Assembly: GCA_047921175.1 (NCBI GenBank)
Contig: JBLRWQ010000065.1
Coordinates: forward strand, 1-16,145
From: T1Sed10-7 sp047921175
GTDB lineage: Bacteria; Actinomycetota; Nitriliruptoria; Nitriliruptorales; Nitriliruptoraceae
Direction of reading: 5' to 3'
Length of the DNA stretch: 16,145 nucleotides
In this document: piece by piece, positions 1 to 6,500 of the stretch
Layout of the letters: each line of letters starts with the position of its first letter
How positions within the stretch are numbered: the stretch's first letter is position 1
Position numbers and translations under genes: made by a program
The notes under the pieces: model-generated
Databases searched by the model: none
What the model saw: only the letters and a program-made list of their open reading frames with translations
What the model was told of the DNA's origin: nothing

Positions 1-76
1 GGGTCAGGGGCCGGGGGTCAGGCCCGGGACGCGTGGGGACGGTACGCCAACGCAGCCGCGGGGCCGTGCGCGTCGG

Positions 77-82
77 TAGCGT
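77..82 (+). promoter_or_regulatory. possible -10 element for the first gene
   Basis: TAGCGT fits the TAnnnT pattern of actinobacterial housekeeping -10 boxes and lies about 27 nt upstream of the ATG at 109. No convincing -35 is visible. A ribosome binding site GGAG follows at 98-101, 7 nt before the ATG. The rest of 1-108 holds only G-rich sequence with a short repeated GGGTCAGG; I see no gene in it. Confidence 0.25.
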
Positions 83-108
83 GCCCGGCGGTCACACGGA
101 GCCAGGCG

Positions 109-654
109 ATGGACGACACCACCGGGTGGGACGAGGTGCTCCGCGCGAGCTGGTCCGACCACGTCCGCGATCTGGTCGTCGCGCGCATCGAGGAGGCGAC
201 GGTCGCGCGGCGGGGATGGCTGGTCCGGGTCGTCGCCGACCCGGACCGGGTCCGACCGGCGCTGACCGAGCTGGTCCATGCGCTCGTCCTGGCCGCGATC
301 CGCGACGAGACCGGGGCGGACCTGGAGGAGCTGGGCAGCCAGGCGGCCTGGGAGTGCTACGAGGAGGTCTGGCGCGAGCTGGAGCGACGGTGGGTGCGGG
401 GCGGCACGCTGGCGACGGTCCCGCTCGGCCACGAGGTGGAGGTCGTGCGGGCGTTGCACCGCCTCCCGGCGGAGGCGGCGGTCGCCGCCGGAGCCGATGT
501 CACCTCGACGGGCACCGAGCCGCTGTGCACGGCAGGTCGCCTGCGCCTGGACGTCGAGGGGCTGCTCGCCTACCGCGCGCTGGACGGGGGGCGGCTCCCG
601 ACCGCGGTCGCGGCCGATGTGCGGCTGCTGCTCGCGGTGGTGGGCGCGGGCTGA
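109..654 (+). CDS. hypothetical protein, 181 aa
   Basis: I do not recognise this protein. It reads as a soluble, acidic, largely helical protein rich in Glu, Arg, Val and Ala, with no signal peptide, no membrane segment and only two cysteines (near residues 83 and 120). The mid-region around residues 60-95 has an amphipathic pattern with several Trp and Glu residues. The ATG at 109 is preceded by GGAG at 98-101 with 7-nt spacing, which supports this start. The codon pattern is typical of real genes here, with G/C at most third positions. It converges on the TusA-like gene with only 3 nt between the stop codons. No function is assigned; it could be lineage-specific. Confidence 0.7.
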   Translation: MDDTTGWDEVLRASWSDHVRDLVVARIEEATVARRGWLVRVVADPDRVRPALTELVHALVLAAIRDETGADLEELGSQAAWECYEEVWRELERRWVRGGTLATVPLGHEVEVVRALHRLPAEAAVAAGADVTSTGTEPLCTAGRLRLDVEGLLAYRALDGGRLPTAVAADVRLLLAVVGAG

Positions 655-657
655 GGG

Positions 658-888
658 TCAGTGGGACCGGATCACCCGGAAGCTCCAGGCGCCGTCCTGC
701 TCGTCCACAGCCGTGAGTCGGTGGCGGTGCAGTCGACACCACACGGGCACGTCGACCCGGGCGGCGGGGTCGGTCGCGAGCAGGGAGACGGGCGTGCCGA
801 CGTCGACCTCGGCCAACGCTGCCGCGAGCCGGGTGACCGGCAGCGGGCAGCGCAGCCCGCTCGCGTCGACCGTCACGCCGTCGCTCAC
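658..888 (-). CDS. TusA-like sulfurtransferase/sulfur carrier, 76 aa
   Basis: Small protein of the TusA/SirA/YeeD fold, whose members carry sulfur as a persulfide on a conserved cysteine and pass it to partners in tRNA thiolation, molybdenum cofactor or sulfur-oxidation pathways. Near the N-terminus, V-D-A-S-G-L-R-C-P-L-P contains the hallmark Cys-Pro-x-Pro motif with Cys14 as the expected persulfide carrier. The length matches the family (70-80 aa). A second cysteine (Cys51) lies in a His/Arg-rich stretch. The GTG start at 888-886 overlaps the stop of the upstream universal stress gene by 4 nt (GTGA), so the two are probably translationally coupled. The partner sulfur donor is not in the window, so the pathway cannot be named. 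Confidence 0.85.
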   Translation of the reverse strand: MSDGVTVDASGLRCPLPVTRLAAALAEVDVGTPVSLLATDPAARVDVPVWCRLHRHRLTAVDEQDGAWSFRVIRSH

Positions 889-2111
889 CCGTCCCCCCGG
901 CGACGGTCGCGGTCGTTGCGTTCCCGGTGCGTGGGCCCGAGGTGCGGCCGCTCGGCCACGAGACCCGGCTGTCGTGGGGTGCGTGCCGGGGGCCGGTCCA
1001 GGTCGTAGCTGATCTCCGCGCCACGCAGCTCGGGCGCGTCGTGCAACCGCCGGACGATGCGGCCGATGGCCCGGTTGGTGTCGGCGGCCTGGACGTGCAC
1101 GGTCACGCGCACGTGCAACCGTGGGTCCTCCACCGGCCACCAGCCCATCAGATGGTCGGTCGGTCCGACGGCCGAGACCAGACGGTCCACCAGGTCCGCG
1201 GCGATGATGGCGTGCTCGGGAAGCCGGACCGTGACGACGACCGGGTGGGTGCGTTCGTCGGCCCGCCGGCTCGGAGCGGGACCGCGGTGGCCCGCCTCGG
1301 CGACGGCGTCCGCGAACGACCGGTCGGTGATCGGACCGACGTCGATGGCCACGAGCAGGGTCGCATCCGGCGCCGCCCAGGCCAGGTGGGTCGTGGCGGC
1401 ACGCAGCCCGGACACGGTCGGTGCGACGGGGGCCACGATCAGATCGGTCGGTCCGGCGAAGGCCGCGACGGCCTGGTGGGTGCGGCGCGCGTCGTGATGG
1501 ATGCGGTCGCTGAGGCGGGTGACCGTCGCGGGAAGGGGCGCCTCGCGCGGACCCGTCCGCAGCACGGTCGTCGGGTCGGGGGTGCCCGTCTGCAGCCGGC
1601 TCGCGAGCGAGGTCGCGAGCTCCAGCCCACCACCACCCCCCGGCAGCAGGTGGTCGTCGCTGATGGGCAGCAGCACCCGTCGGGGTCGCTGCGTGCCGAG
1701 GCGCACGACCGCCAGCGGCACGGACGAGCGGCCGAGCACGTGGTCGATCAACCGCCCGAACACGTCGGTGGTCGAGCTCGAGCCGCGCCACCCCATGAGC
1801 ACCAGGCTGGCCTGATGGGTCCGGATGGCATCCAGGACGGCGTCACCGAGCTGGGGGTCGGTCACCACCTCTCCCCGCGCCCGGACACCGAGCTGTTCCG
1901 CGACGGCCGCGGCGGCCGCGATCCCCTGCCACGCATCGGCATACGTCCCCGTCTCCGCATCGGGGCGCAGGACCGTCAGCAGCACGATCTCGCCCGCGGG
2001 ATCGACGACGGCCGCCGCCAGCTCGAGCAGTGGACGGACCGAGGCAGGGTTGGCGACGGGGACGAGCACGCACCGCCCCAGGGTGTCCGTCCGCGATCGG
2101 GCGTCCGACAC
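885..2111 (-). CDS. tandem universal stress protein (USP) with C-terminal extension, 408 aa
   Basis: The N-terminal half is a universal stress protein domain (about residues 12-138): a beta strand V-L-V-P-V-A, then the nucleotide-loop signature G107-x2-G110 followed by F118-G119 and a closing V-P-L-A-V-V strand. A second, weaker USP-like unit spans about 143-258 and starts with R-V-L-L-P-I-S. Residues 285-371 form a further beta/alpha region that I cannot name, and the last 35 residues are a charged, probably disordered tail. There are no membrane segments, so it is a cytosolic protein rather than the tail of an antiporter or permease, where similar USP pairs also occur. The GTG start at 2111 has AGGAGG at 2122-2117 with 5-nt spacing. 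It is upstream of and coupled to the TusA-like gene. The ligand (ATP or other) is not predictable. Confidence 0.8.
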   Translation of the reverse strand: MSDARSRTDTLGRCVLVPVANPASVRPLLELAAAVVDPAGEIVLLTVLRPDAETGTYADAWQGIAAAAAVAEQLGVRARGEVVTDPQLGDAVLDAIRTHQASLVLMGWRGSSSTTDVFGRLIDHVLGRSSVPLAVVRLGTQRPRRVLLPISDDHLLPGGGGGLELATSLASRLQTGTPDPTTVLRTGPREAPLPATVTRLSDRIHHDARRTHQAVAAFAGPTDLIVAPVAPTVSGLRAATTHLAWAAPDATLLVAIDVGPITDRSFADAVAEAGHRGPAPSRRADERTHPVVVTVRLPEHAIIAADLVDRLVSAVGPTDHLMGWWPVEDPRLHVRVTVHVQAADTNRAIGRIVRRLHDAPELRGAEISYDLDRPPARTPRQPGLVAERPHLGPTHRERNDRDRRRGDG

Positions 2112-2138
2112 CGCGTCCTCCTCGCCGCCGCGCCCCTG

Positions 2139-2144
2139 ATGCTA
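2139..2144 (-). promoter_or_regulatory. possible -10 of the USP/TusA operon
   Basis: Read on the minus strand this is TAGCAT, a good TAnnnT -10 hexamer about 28 nt upstream of the GTG at 2111, placing a transcript start near 2132 and leaving room for the AGGAGG ribosome binding site. The -35 is weak (CTGTCG at about 2169-2164, spacing near 19). The divergent intergenic region 2112-2263 holds this promoter and that of the receiver gene and nothing else I can identify. Confidence 0.35.
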
Positions 2145-2223
2145 CGTGACCTCGCCCCGGTGCCGACAGCGCGCTGGCGGGGAGGGCACGGCCGAGGGCC
2201 GGACCGGGTCCCGGCGCAGCGGC

Positions 2224-2229
2224 TACCGT
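2224..2229 (+). promoter_or_regulatory. possible -10 of the receiver-domain gene
   Basis: TACCGT in the context GGCTACCGTG fits TAnnnT and lies 34 nt before the GTG start at 2264. CGGACC at 2200-2205 could be a weak -35 (GAC core) with 18-nt spacing. Assignment rests on pattern and position only. Confidence 0.3.
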
Positions 2230-2263
2230 GTGGTGCGCACGCCCCGAGGACGGAGGTCGACCT

Positions 2264-2707
2264 GTGCGGGTGCTGGTCGTGTCGCAGGATCCCAAGGAAC
2301 GCGCACGCGCGACGAGCGCGCTCGCGCTGACCCCCGGCATCGAGGTGGAGGAGGCCGCCACCGGTGAGGACGCCCGGGCGCGGTTGCTGGCCGACGGGCC
2401 TGCCTTCGATGTCCTCGTGATCGACGGCGACCTGCAGCCACGGGGCGGCTACGCGCTGCTGTACGACCTGCGCAACCGGGCCGAGCTGGACACCTTCGCG
2501 GCGGTCCCGTCGCTGGTGCTCGCCTCACGGGAGCAGGATCGCTGGATCGCGGGGTGGGCGGGGGCGAACGAGCTGCTGCTCAAGCCGGTCGATCCCTTCG
2601 AGCTGGCCGGACGGGTCACCGCCCTCCATGGCGCCGAGCTGGTGCCCTTCGGGGATGCGGGCGCTGCCGACCGACAGGTCGCCACCGCGCTGCGGCCGCC
2701 GGTCTGA
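2264..2707 (+). CDS. stand-alone response-regulator receiver-like protein, 147 aa
   Basis: A single CheY-like receiver domain (residues 1-122) with a short tail and no output domain. The order of motifs fits: beta1 V-R-V-L-V-V, phospho-acceptor position D54 in L-V-I-D-G-D, the switch Thr/Ser position S88 in V-L-A-S, and the invariant lysine K107 in L-L-L-K-P-V-D. The two acidic residues that normally follow beta1 and hold Mg2+ are S7 and Q8, with only D9 left, so ordinary phosphorylation is doubtful. The GTG at 2264 was chosen because GGAGG at 2252-2256 precedes it by 7 nt and the domain begins there; an in-frame start 12 codons upstream would lack this. No histidine kinase lies nearby. trpD follows 25 nt later on the same strand and may be co-transcribed. 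Confidence 0.8.
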   Translation: MRVLVVSQDPKERARATSALALTPGIEVEEAATGEDARARLLADGPAFDVLVIDGDLQPRGGYALLYDLRNRAELDTFAAVPSLVLASREQDRWIAGWAGANELLLKPVDPFELAGRVTALHGAELVPFGDAGAADRQVATALRPPV

Positions 2708-2732
2708 GCATCCGCGACCGGAGGTGTGCCCC

Positions 2733-3791
2733 GTGAGCGTCCCCGTCCCGTCCTGGCCGGCGCTGCTGCACACCCTCCTGGACGGTGCCGACCTCGACGA
2801 GCCGGTCGCTGCCGCGCTGATGGGGCGGCTGATGCGCGGTGACGCGGAGTCGTCCCAGGTCGCCGCCCTGCTGGTGGCCCTGCGGGCGAAGGGGGAGTCG
2901 CCGGGGGAGATCGCCGGGTTCGTCACCGCCATGCTGGACGCCGCCGTACCCGTGGCGGTGCCGCCGGCTCGGGCCCCGCACCTGCTCGACATCGTCGGGA
3001 CCGGGGGGGACGGAGCCGGCACCTTCAACATCTCGTCCGTCGCGGCCGTGGTCATCGCCGCCGCAGGCGTGCCGGTGGCCAAGCACGGCAACCGGGCGGC
3101 GTCGTCGCGCTGTGGGAGCGCCGACCTGCTGGAGGCCTGGGGGGTCGACATCGAGCTGCCGCCGCAGGAGGTGACCCGCTGTCTGGACGAGCTCGGGATC
3201 GCGTTCCTGTACGCGCGCACCTTCCACCCGGCGATGCGTCACGTCGCCCCGGTGCGGCTCCAGCTCGGGATCCGCACGGTGTTCAACGTGCTCGGCCCGC
3301 TGTCGAACCCGGCCGCGGTGCCCCATCAGGCCGTGGGGGTCGCCGACGCACGGCTCGCACCGGTCATGGCGGATGCGCTCGCGCGCCTCGGCCGCCGGCA
3401 TGCGTTGGTGTTCCGGGGCCAGGACGGGCTCGACGAGCTGACCACCATCGGGCCGAGCCAGGTCTGGGAGGTCCGTGACGGGCAGGTCAGCAGCTGGCGG
3501 TTCGACCCCAGCGAGCTGGGCCTGGTCCGGGTCGCGCCGGCGGACCTGCAGGGCGGCGACGTCGGCACGAACCTCGCCATCGCCGACGCGGTGCTGGCCG
3601 GGGCACCGGGGCCGGCCGCTGACGTCGTGGCGCTCAACGCGGCCGCGGGCCTGTACGCCGCGGACGCCGTCAGCGACCTCGCCACGGGGCTGGCGCGGGC
3701 CCGCGAGGTGCTCGCCAGCGGGGAGGCGGCCGCGCTCAGGGACCGGTGGATCGCCTGGCGTGCCCCACGGACGGAGGCAGGGGATGGCTGA
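2733..3791 (+). CDS. trpD: anthranilate phosphoribosyltransferase, 352 aa
   Basis: Cytosolic enzyme of tryptophan synthesis that joins anthranilate to PRPP, giving phosphoribosyl-anthranilate and pyrophosphate. The PRPP-binding signature G-T-G-G-D-G is at residues 89-94 and is followed by T-F-N-I-S (97-101). The K-H-G-N-R-A-A-S-S loop (117-125) and G-S-A-D (128-131) are intact, as is the later G-P-L-S-N-P-A segment. The length matches the family (about 340-350 aa). The GTG at 2733 has GGAGG at 2720-2724 with 8-nt spacing; the longer upstream reading has no such signal and overlaps the receiver gene. Its 3' end overlaps the csaA-like start by 8 nt. No other trp genes are present, so trpD is separated from the rest of the pathway, as it also is, from memory, in mycobacteria. 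The minus-strand nuclease gene converges on it. Confidence 0.95.
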   Translation: MSVPVPSWPALLHTLLDGADLDEPVAAALMGRLMRGDAESSQVAALLVALRAKGESPGEIAGFVTAMLDAAVPVAVPPARAPHLLDIVGTGGDGAGTFNISSVAAVVIAAAGVPVAKHGNRAASSRCGSADLLEAWGVDIELPPQEVTRCLDELGIAFLYARTFHPAMRHVAPVRLQLGIRTVFNVLGPLSNPAAVPHQAVGVADARLAPVMADALARLGRRHALVFRGQDGLDELTTIGPSQVWEVRDGQVSSWRFDPSELGLVRVAPADLQGGDVGTNLAIADAVLAGAPGPAADVVALNAAAGLYAADAVSDLATGLARAREVLASGEAAALRDRWIAWRAPRTEAGDG

Positions 3792-5898
3792 CGCCCACCG
3801 CATCGACCCCGAGGCCCGCCCGTACGAGCCCGTCGGGCTCCCGGCGAAACCCGAGGTCGGCGTCGACGGGTTCCTCGCCCTCGACCTGCGGGTGGGGACG
3901 GTGCGTGACGCGGCGCCGTTCCCGGAGGCCCGCGCTCCCTCGCTCATCCTGACGGTCGACTTCGGACCGGTCATCGGCGTGCGACGGACCAGCGCGAAGA
4001 TCACCAACTACCGGCCCGAGGAGCTCGTGGGTCGACAGGTCATCGGGGCCTTGAACCTCGGTGCCCGCCGCATCGCCGGCTTCCGCAGCGAGTTCCTGGT
4101 GCTGGGCGGCCTGGACCCCGACGGCACCGTCCACCTGCTGGCCCCCGACGCCCCCGTCCCCGACGGCGCCCCCGTCGCCTGACCGGCGCCGGACCTTCTG
4201 GCCGGCGACGTCCTGCAGGTCGCGCCGGACCTGGCGGTCGGTGGTGCGTGCCTCGCGCAGCACCGTGGCCAGCTCCCGTCCCCCCCGGACCGGGCTGCTC
4301 ACCGGGGCGGAGGCGACCACGACACGGACCGGTCCCTGCGCGAGCCAGCCCAGGATCAGGTCGAGTTCGGCGAGGTCCGGCGGAGGTGCGGGCGTCGCTG
4401 CGTCCGGGCCCGCCGGTGCGGCTCCCGCCTCGAGCCCCAGCGTCGGGTCGTCGTCCGCCTCGCTGCGGGTCGTCGCCACGAGGCGGCCGCGGCGCAGCCG
4501 GACGGTCTCGACCGTCGTCCCCGTCCGTCGACGGAGCACGAGGTCGTCCACGCCGGTCAGCCAGCCGGTGTCCCGCACCCCCTGCAGGATGCGGGCCGTA
4601 CGGCTCCGCAGGTCGCGCAGCGCGGTCGCCCGCTCGTAGCGGCCGCGGTCGGCCTGTGCACGCATGCGTGTGGCCAGCCCGGCGAGCAGCGGCGACGGGT
4701 CCTCGACGAGGCCGGCGACCGCGTCCATGACCTGCTGGTAGGACGCCGGGTCCTGGGACCCGTCACAAGGTGCTCCGCAGCGGCCGAGGTCCTTGAGCAG
4801 GCAGGCCGGATGGTCCTGCCGGATGCGCAGGCGCGTCGTGCAGGTGCGCACGGGCAGGACCTCCTCGATGGCCTCGCGCAGCAGGTGCGCCGCCCCACGT
4901 CCGGCGAGCGGGCCGATCGCGGTGAGGTGTCCGGCCCCCGGCCGACGGACGACGGACAGGCGCGGGAACGGTTCGCGGGTCAGGGCCAGCCACGCCGGCG
5001 GGGTCGGGTTCCGGGAACGACGGTTGTAGCGCGGTCGCTCGGACCGGATGGCCCGGAGCTCGAGCACCTCGGCCTCGAGGACGGTCGGGGTGGTCTGCCA
5101 GGTGACCTCGCTGGTCTCACGCACCAGATCGGCGATGCGGCGGCGCGGATCCTGCCCGAAGTAGGTCCGCAGCCGCGAGCGCAGGTCGGTGGCCTTGCCG
5201 ACGTACAGGGTCCGTCCGGCGGCGTCCTGGAAGCGGTAGACGCCGCAGGCCCGCGGGGCGTCCGCGACCAGGCTGCGCCGCCGGAAGGCCCGGTCCGAGC
5301 GCGAGCGCGTCAGCTCCAGCACGTCCTCGACGGTGGTGGCGCCCAGGCTGCCGGCACGCTCCAGCAGCCCGTGCAGCACATCGACCGTGGCGCGTGCGTC
5401 CGCCAGGGCGCGGTGCTCCGGGGTGGTGCGGGCGCGCAGGTGGCGTGCCAGGGTGGCGAGCCGGTGGTCACGGACCTCGTCCCGCAGCAGGCGACGCGAG
5501 AGCCGGGCGGTGTCCAGCACGACCGGGTCGGGCTCGGGGTGGCCCGTGCGGGCGGCGGTGTGACGCAGGAAGGCCAGGTCGAAGCGGGCGTTGTGGGCGA
5601 CGAACACCGCACCGTCGAGGAAGGCGAGGACGTGGCCGAGGACCGCCGCGGCCGACGGTGCGTCGGCCACCATCGCCTCCGTGATGCCGGTGACCGCGGT
5701 GACCGCCGCCGGGATGGGCCGGCCGGGGTGGACGAAGGTCCGTAGCTCCCCGAGGACCTCACCGCCGCGGACGCGGACGGCTCCCACCTCGGTGATGCGA
5801 TCGGCGTGGGGATCGAGCCCGGTCGTCTCCAGGTCGAGCACGACGAAGGTCGTGTCGATGAGCGGGGTCCCGAGGTCGTCGAGGCGGAGCTGCTGCAC
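3736..5898 (-). CDS. DnaQ-like DEDD exonuclease fused to UvrC/Cho-like GIY-YIG nuclease, 720 aa
   Basis: Residues 12-182 are a DEDDh 3'-5' exonuclease of the DNA polymerase III epsilon type: D22-x-E24 (D-L-E-T-T-G), A-H-N-A-R-F-D107, and H162-R-A-L-A-D167. Residues about 215-300 are a GIY-YIG nuclease domain (G-V-Y-R-F at 219-223, L-Y-V-G-K-A at 231-236). They are followed by a UvrC-type region with the cysteine cluster C-L-L-K-D-L-G-R-C-G-A-P-C near residue 370. This DnaQ plus Cho architecture is a known actinobacterial family (M. tuberculosis Rv2191 is one, from memory) with a presumed role in nucleotide excision repair. The GTG at 5898 has no clear ribosome binding site. A LexA-type box lies 18 nt upstream. 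Residues 1-572 span the expected family length; 573-720 are low-complexity, antisense to csaA and the end of trpD, and may be an accidental read-through. Confidence 0.9.
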   Translation of the reverse strand: MQQLRLDDLGTPLIDTTFVVLDLETTGLDPHADRITEVGAVRVRGGEVLGELRTFVHPGRPIPAAVTAVTGITEAMVADAPSAAAVLGHVLAFLDGAVFVAHNARFDLAFLRHTAARTGHPEPDPVVLDTARLSRRLLRDEVRDHRLATLARHLRARTTPEHRALADARATVDVLHGLLERAGSLGATTVEDVLELTRSRSDRAFRRRSLVADAPRACGVYRFQDAAGRTLYVGKATDLRSRLRTYFGQDPRRRIADLVRETSEVTWQTTPTVLEAEVLELRAIRSERPRYNRRSRNPTPPAWLALTREPFPRLSVVRRPGAGHLTAIGPLAGRGAAHLLREAIEEVLPVRTCTTRLRIRQDHPACLLKDLGRCGAPCDGSQDPASYQQVMDAVAGLVEDPSPLLAGLATRMRAQADRGRYERATALRDLRSRTARILQGVRDTGWLTGVDDLVLRRRTGTTVETVRLRRGRLVATTRSEADDDPTLGLEAGAAPAGPDAATPAPPPDLAELDLILGWLAQGPVRVVVASAPVSSPVRGGRELATVLREARTTDRQVRRDLQDVAGQKVRRRSGDGGAVGDGGVGGQQVDGAVGVQAAQHQELAAEAGDAAGTEVQGPDDLSTHELLGPVVGDLRAGPSHADDRSEVDRQDERGSAGLRERRRVTHRPHPQVEGEEPVDADLGFRREPDGLVRAGLGVDAVGVSHPLPPSVGHARRSTGP
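3784..4182 (+). CDS. csaA: CsaA-like tRNA-binding/chaperone domain protein, 132 aa
   Basis: Most of the protein is one OB-fold tRNA-binding domain of the CsaA type. It starts F-L-A-L-D-L-R-V-G-T-V (30-40) and continues through the family-typical R-R-T-S-A-K-I-T-N-Y (67-76) and L-G-A-R-R-I-A-G-F-R-S-E (92-103), ending in V-L-G-G. CsaA proteins are small dimeric proteins linked to protein export in Bacillus and bind tRNA; the cellular role in actinobacteria is unclear. A ~25-residue N-terminal extension and a Pro/Asp-rich tail flank the domain. The ATG at 3784 has GGAGG at 3773-3777 with 6-nt spacing and overlaps the trpD stop by 8 nt, so it is probably translated with trpD. The entire gene lies antisense to the 3' part of the nuclease gene. 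Confidence 0.88.
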   Translation: MADAHRIDPEARPYEPVGLPAKPEVGVDGFLALDLRVGTVRDAAPFPEARAPSLILTVDFGPVIGVRRTSAKITNYRPEELVGRQVIGALNLGARRIAGFRSEFLVLGGLDPDGTVHLLAPDAPVPDGAPVA

Positions 5899-5916
5899 CG
5901 TGAGCCCGATCGTCGG

Positions 5917-5930
5917 CGAACGTGCGTTCG
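5917..5930 (-). promoter_or_regulatory. LexA/SOS box upstream of the exonuclease-UvrC-like gene
   Basis: The 14-mer CGAACGTGCGTTCG is a perfect 6-bp inverted repeat with a 2-nt centre and fits CGAAC-N4-GTTCG, the core recognised by LexA in Bacillus and actinobacteria. On the minus strand the flank extends it to TCGAAC-GCAC-GTTCG. It lies 18 nt before the GTG start of the nuclease gene and just downstream of a candidate -10 (minus-strand TACAAC, 5939-5934), so bound repressor would cover the transcript start. I found no other copy of this core in the window. Confidence 0.75.
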
Positions 5931-5933
5931 ACC

Positions 5934-5939
5934 GTTGTA
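5934..5939 (-). promoter_or_regulatory. possible -10 of the exonuclease-UvrC-like gene
   Basis: Minus-strand TACAAC in the context GGTACAACGG resembles an extended -10 and would start transcription near 5927, inside the LexA-type box. No good -35 is visible. The gene could also be reached by transcription from whiB, whose stop codon is 75 nt upstream of its start. Confidence 0.35.
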
Positions 5940-5973
5940 CCAGGCGGGTGCGACCGTGCGGGTCCGGTCCCGG

Positions 5974-6237
5974 TCAGGCGGCGCGCCGGCGACGGCGGAC
6001 GAGGCGCTTGCGCTCCTGCTCGTCGGTGCCGCCCCAGATGCCGTAGGCCTCCCGCGTCGCCAGGGCGTGCTCGAGGCACTCCAGCCGGACCGGGCAGGCG
6101 CTGCACAGGCGCAGTGCCTCCTGCCGGTCGGCGTCGGTCGTGGAGAAGAACAGGTCGGGGTCGGCGTCCCGACAGGCGGCCTCCTGCTGCCAGGGGCCCA
6201 CGGCGGTGAACTCGGGGAGGTCGGTGGTCAGCGACAT
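5974..6237 (-). CDS. WhiB-family iron-sulfur regulator, 87 aa
   Basis: Small actinobacteria-specific transcription regulator that binds a [4Fe-4S] cluster and acts with the principal sigma factor. Four cysteines have the family spacing: C22 (A-C-R-D), then C45-x2-C48-x5-C54. The G-I-W-G-G turn is at residues 66-70, followed by a basic C-terminus (R-K-R-L-V-R-R-R-R-R) expected to contact DNA. Length and layout are typical. It has neither a long N-terminal extension nor an AT-hook, so the subclass (WhiB1, 2, 3, 4 or 7) cannot be fixed from the sequence. The ATG at 6237 has GGAG 5 nt upstream on the minus strand. It lies upstream of the nuclease gene on the same strand and is divergent from the TetR gene across a 263-nt region. 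Confidence 0.93.
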   Translation of the reverse strand: MSLTTDLPEFTAVGPWQQEAACRDADPDLFFSTTDADRQEALRLCSACPVRLECLEHALATREAYGIWGGTDEQERKRLVRRRRRAA

Positions 6238-6320
6238 GCGGGCTCCGGATGGGGGAGGGTCGTGGTGGCTGGTCGAGGGGGTTCGTGCGTGCTGGGCGGC
6301 GAGACGGACGGACGGCTAGC

Positions 6321-6345
6321 GTTCCCGAGGCTTCGGTCCGGGAAC
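6321..6345. promoter_or_regulatory. inverted repeat in the whiB/tetR intergenic region
   Basis: GTTCCCG (6321-6327) and CGGGAAC (6339-6345) form a perfect 7-bp inverted repeat around an 11-nt spacer, and a nested CCGA/TCGG pair lies inside it. It lies 84 nt from the whiB start and about 155 nt from the TetR start, so it could be an operator for either. The minus-strand arm also contains GGGAAC, which resembles an ECF-sigma -35, followed by a GACG tandem repeat (plus strand 6303-6315). Which role applies cannot be decided from sequence. Confidence 0.35.
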
Positions 6346-6450
6346 CGCCCGGGGCGCCGGGGTGCGGAAGCGGTGGCAGCGTCGTGCCGAGGTGGTGCGG
6401 CGCGAGGACACTGTCGGGCATCGGCGCGGTTCGCGGTACCGGACGTGTGG

Positions 6451-6465
6451 ACGGGGTGACCCCGT
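6451..6465. promoter_or_regulatory. candidate TetR-family operator
   Basis: ACGGGG-TGA-CCCCGT is a perfect 6-bp inverted repeat with a 3-nt centre, 35 nt upstream of the TetR-family start. TetR proteins commonly bind such palindromes and repress their own and divergent genes, so this is the best candidate operator here. It is short and G/C-only, so chance occurrence is possible. Confidence 0.35.
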
Positions 6466-6500
6466 CCGTGCCCGGGCCGGACGAGCAGGAGTCGGGTGGG

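Noticed and set aside
1..30. G-rich repeat GGGTCAGG at the left edge as a terminator or attachment site
   Set aside because: Two short imperfect copies only; no stem or neighbouring integrase.
651..661. CTGA-GGG-TCAG symmetry between the first two genes
   Set aside because: Explained by two convergent TGA stops; too short for a terminator.
927..2330. Long plus-strand reading frame opposite the universal stress gene
   Set aside because: It is the complement of a well-supported gene, has Arg/Gly/Gln/His-rich composition and no domain; such frames are expected at high G+C.
2616..4007. Long minus-strand reading frame opposite trpD
   Set aside because: Antisense to an unmistakable trpD; low-complexity protein with no motifs.
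6303..6315. GACG tandem repeat as a mobile or CRISPR-like element
   Set aside because: Only about three 4-nt units; simple sequence.
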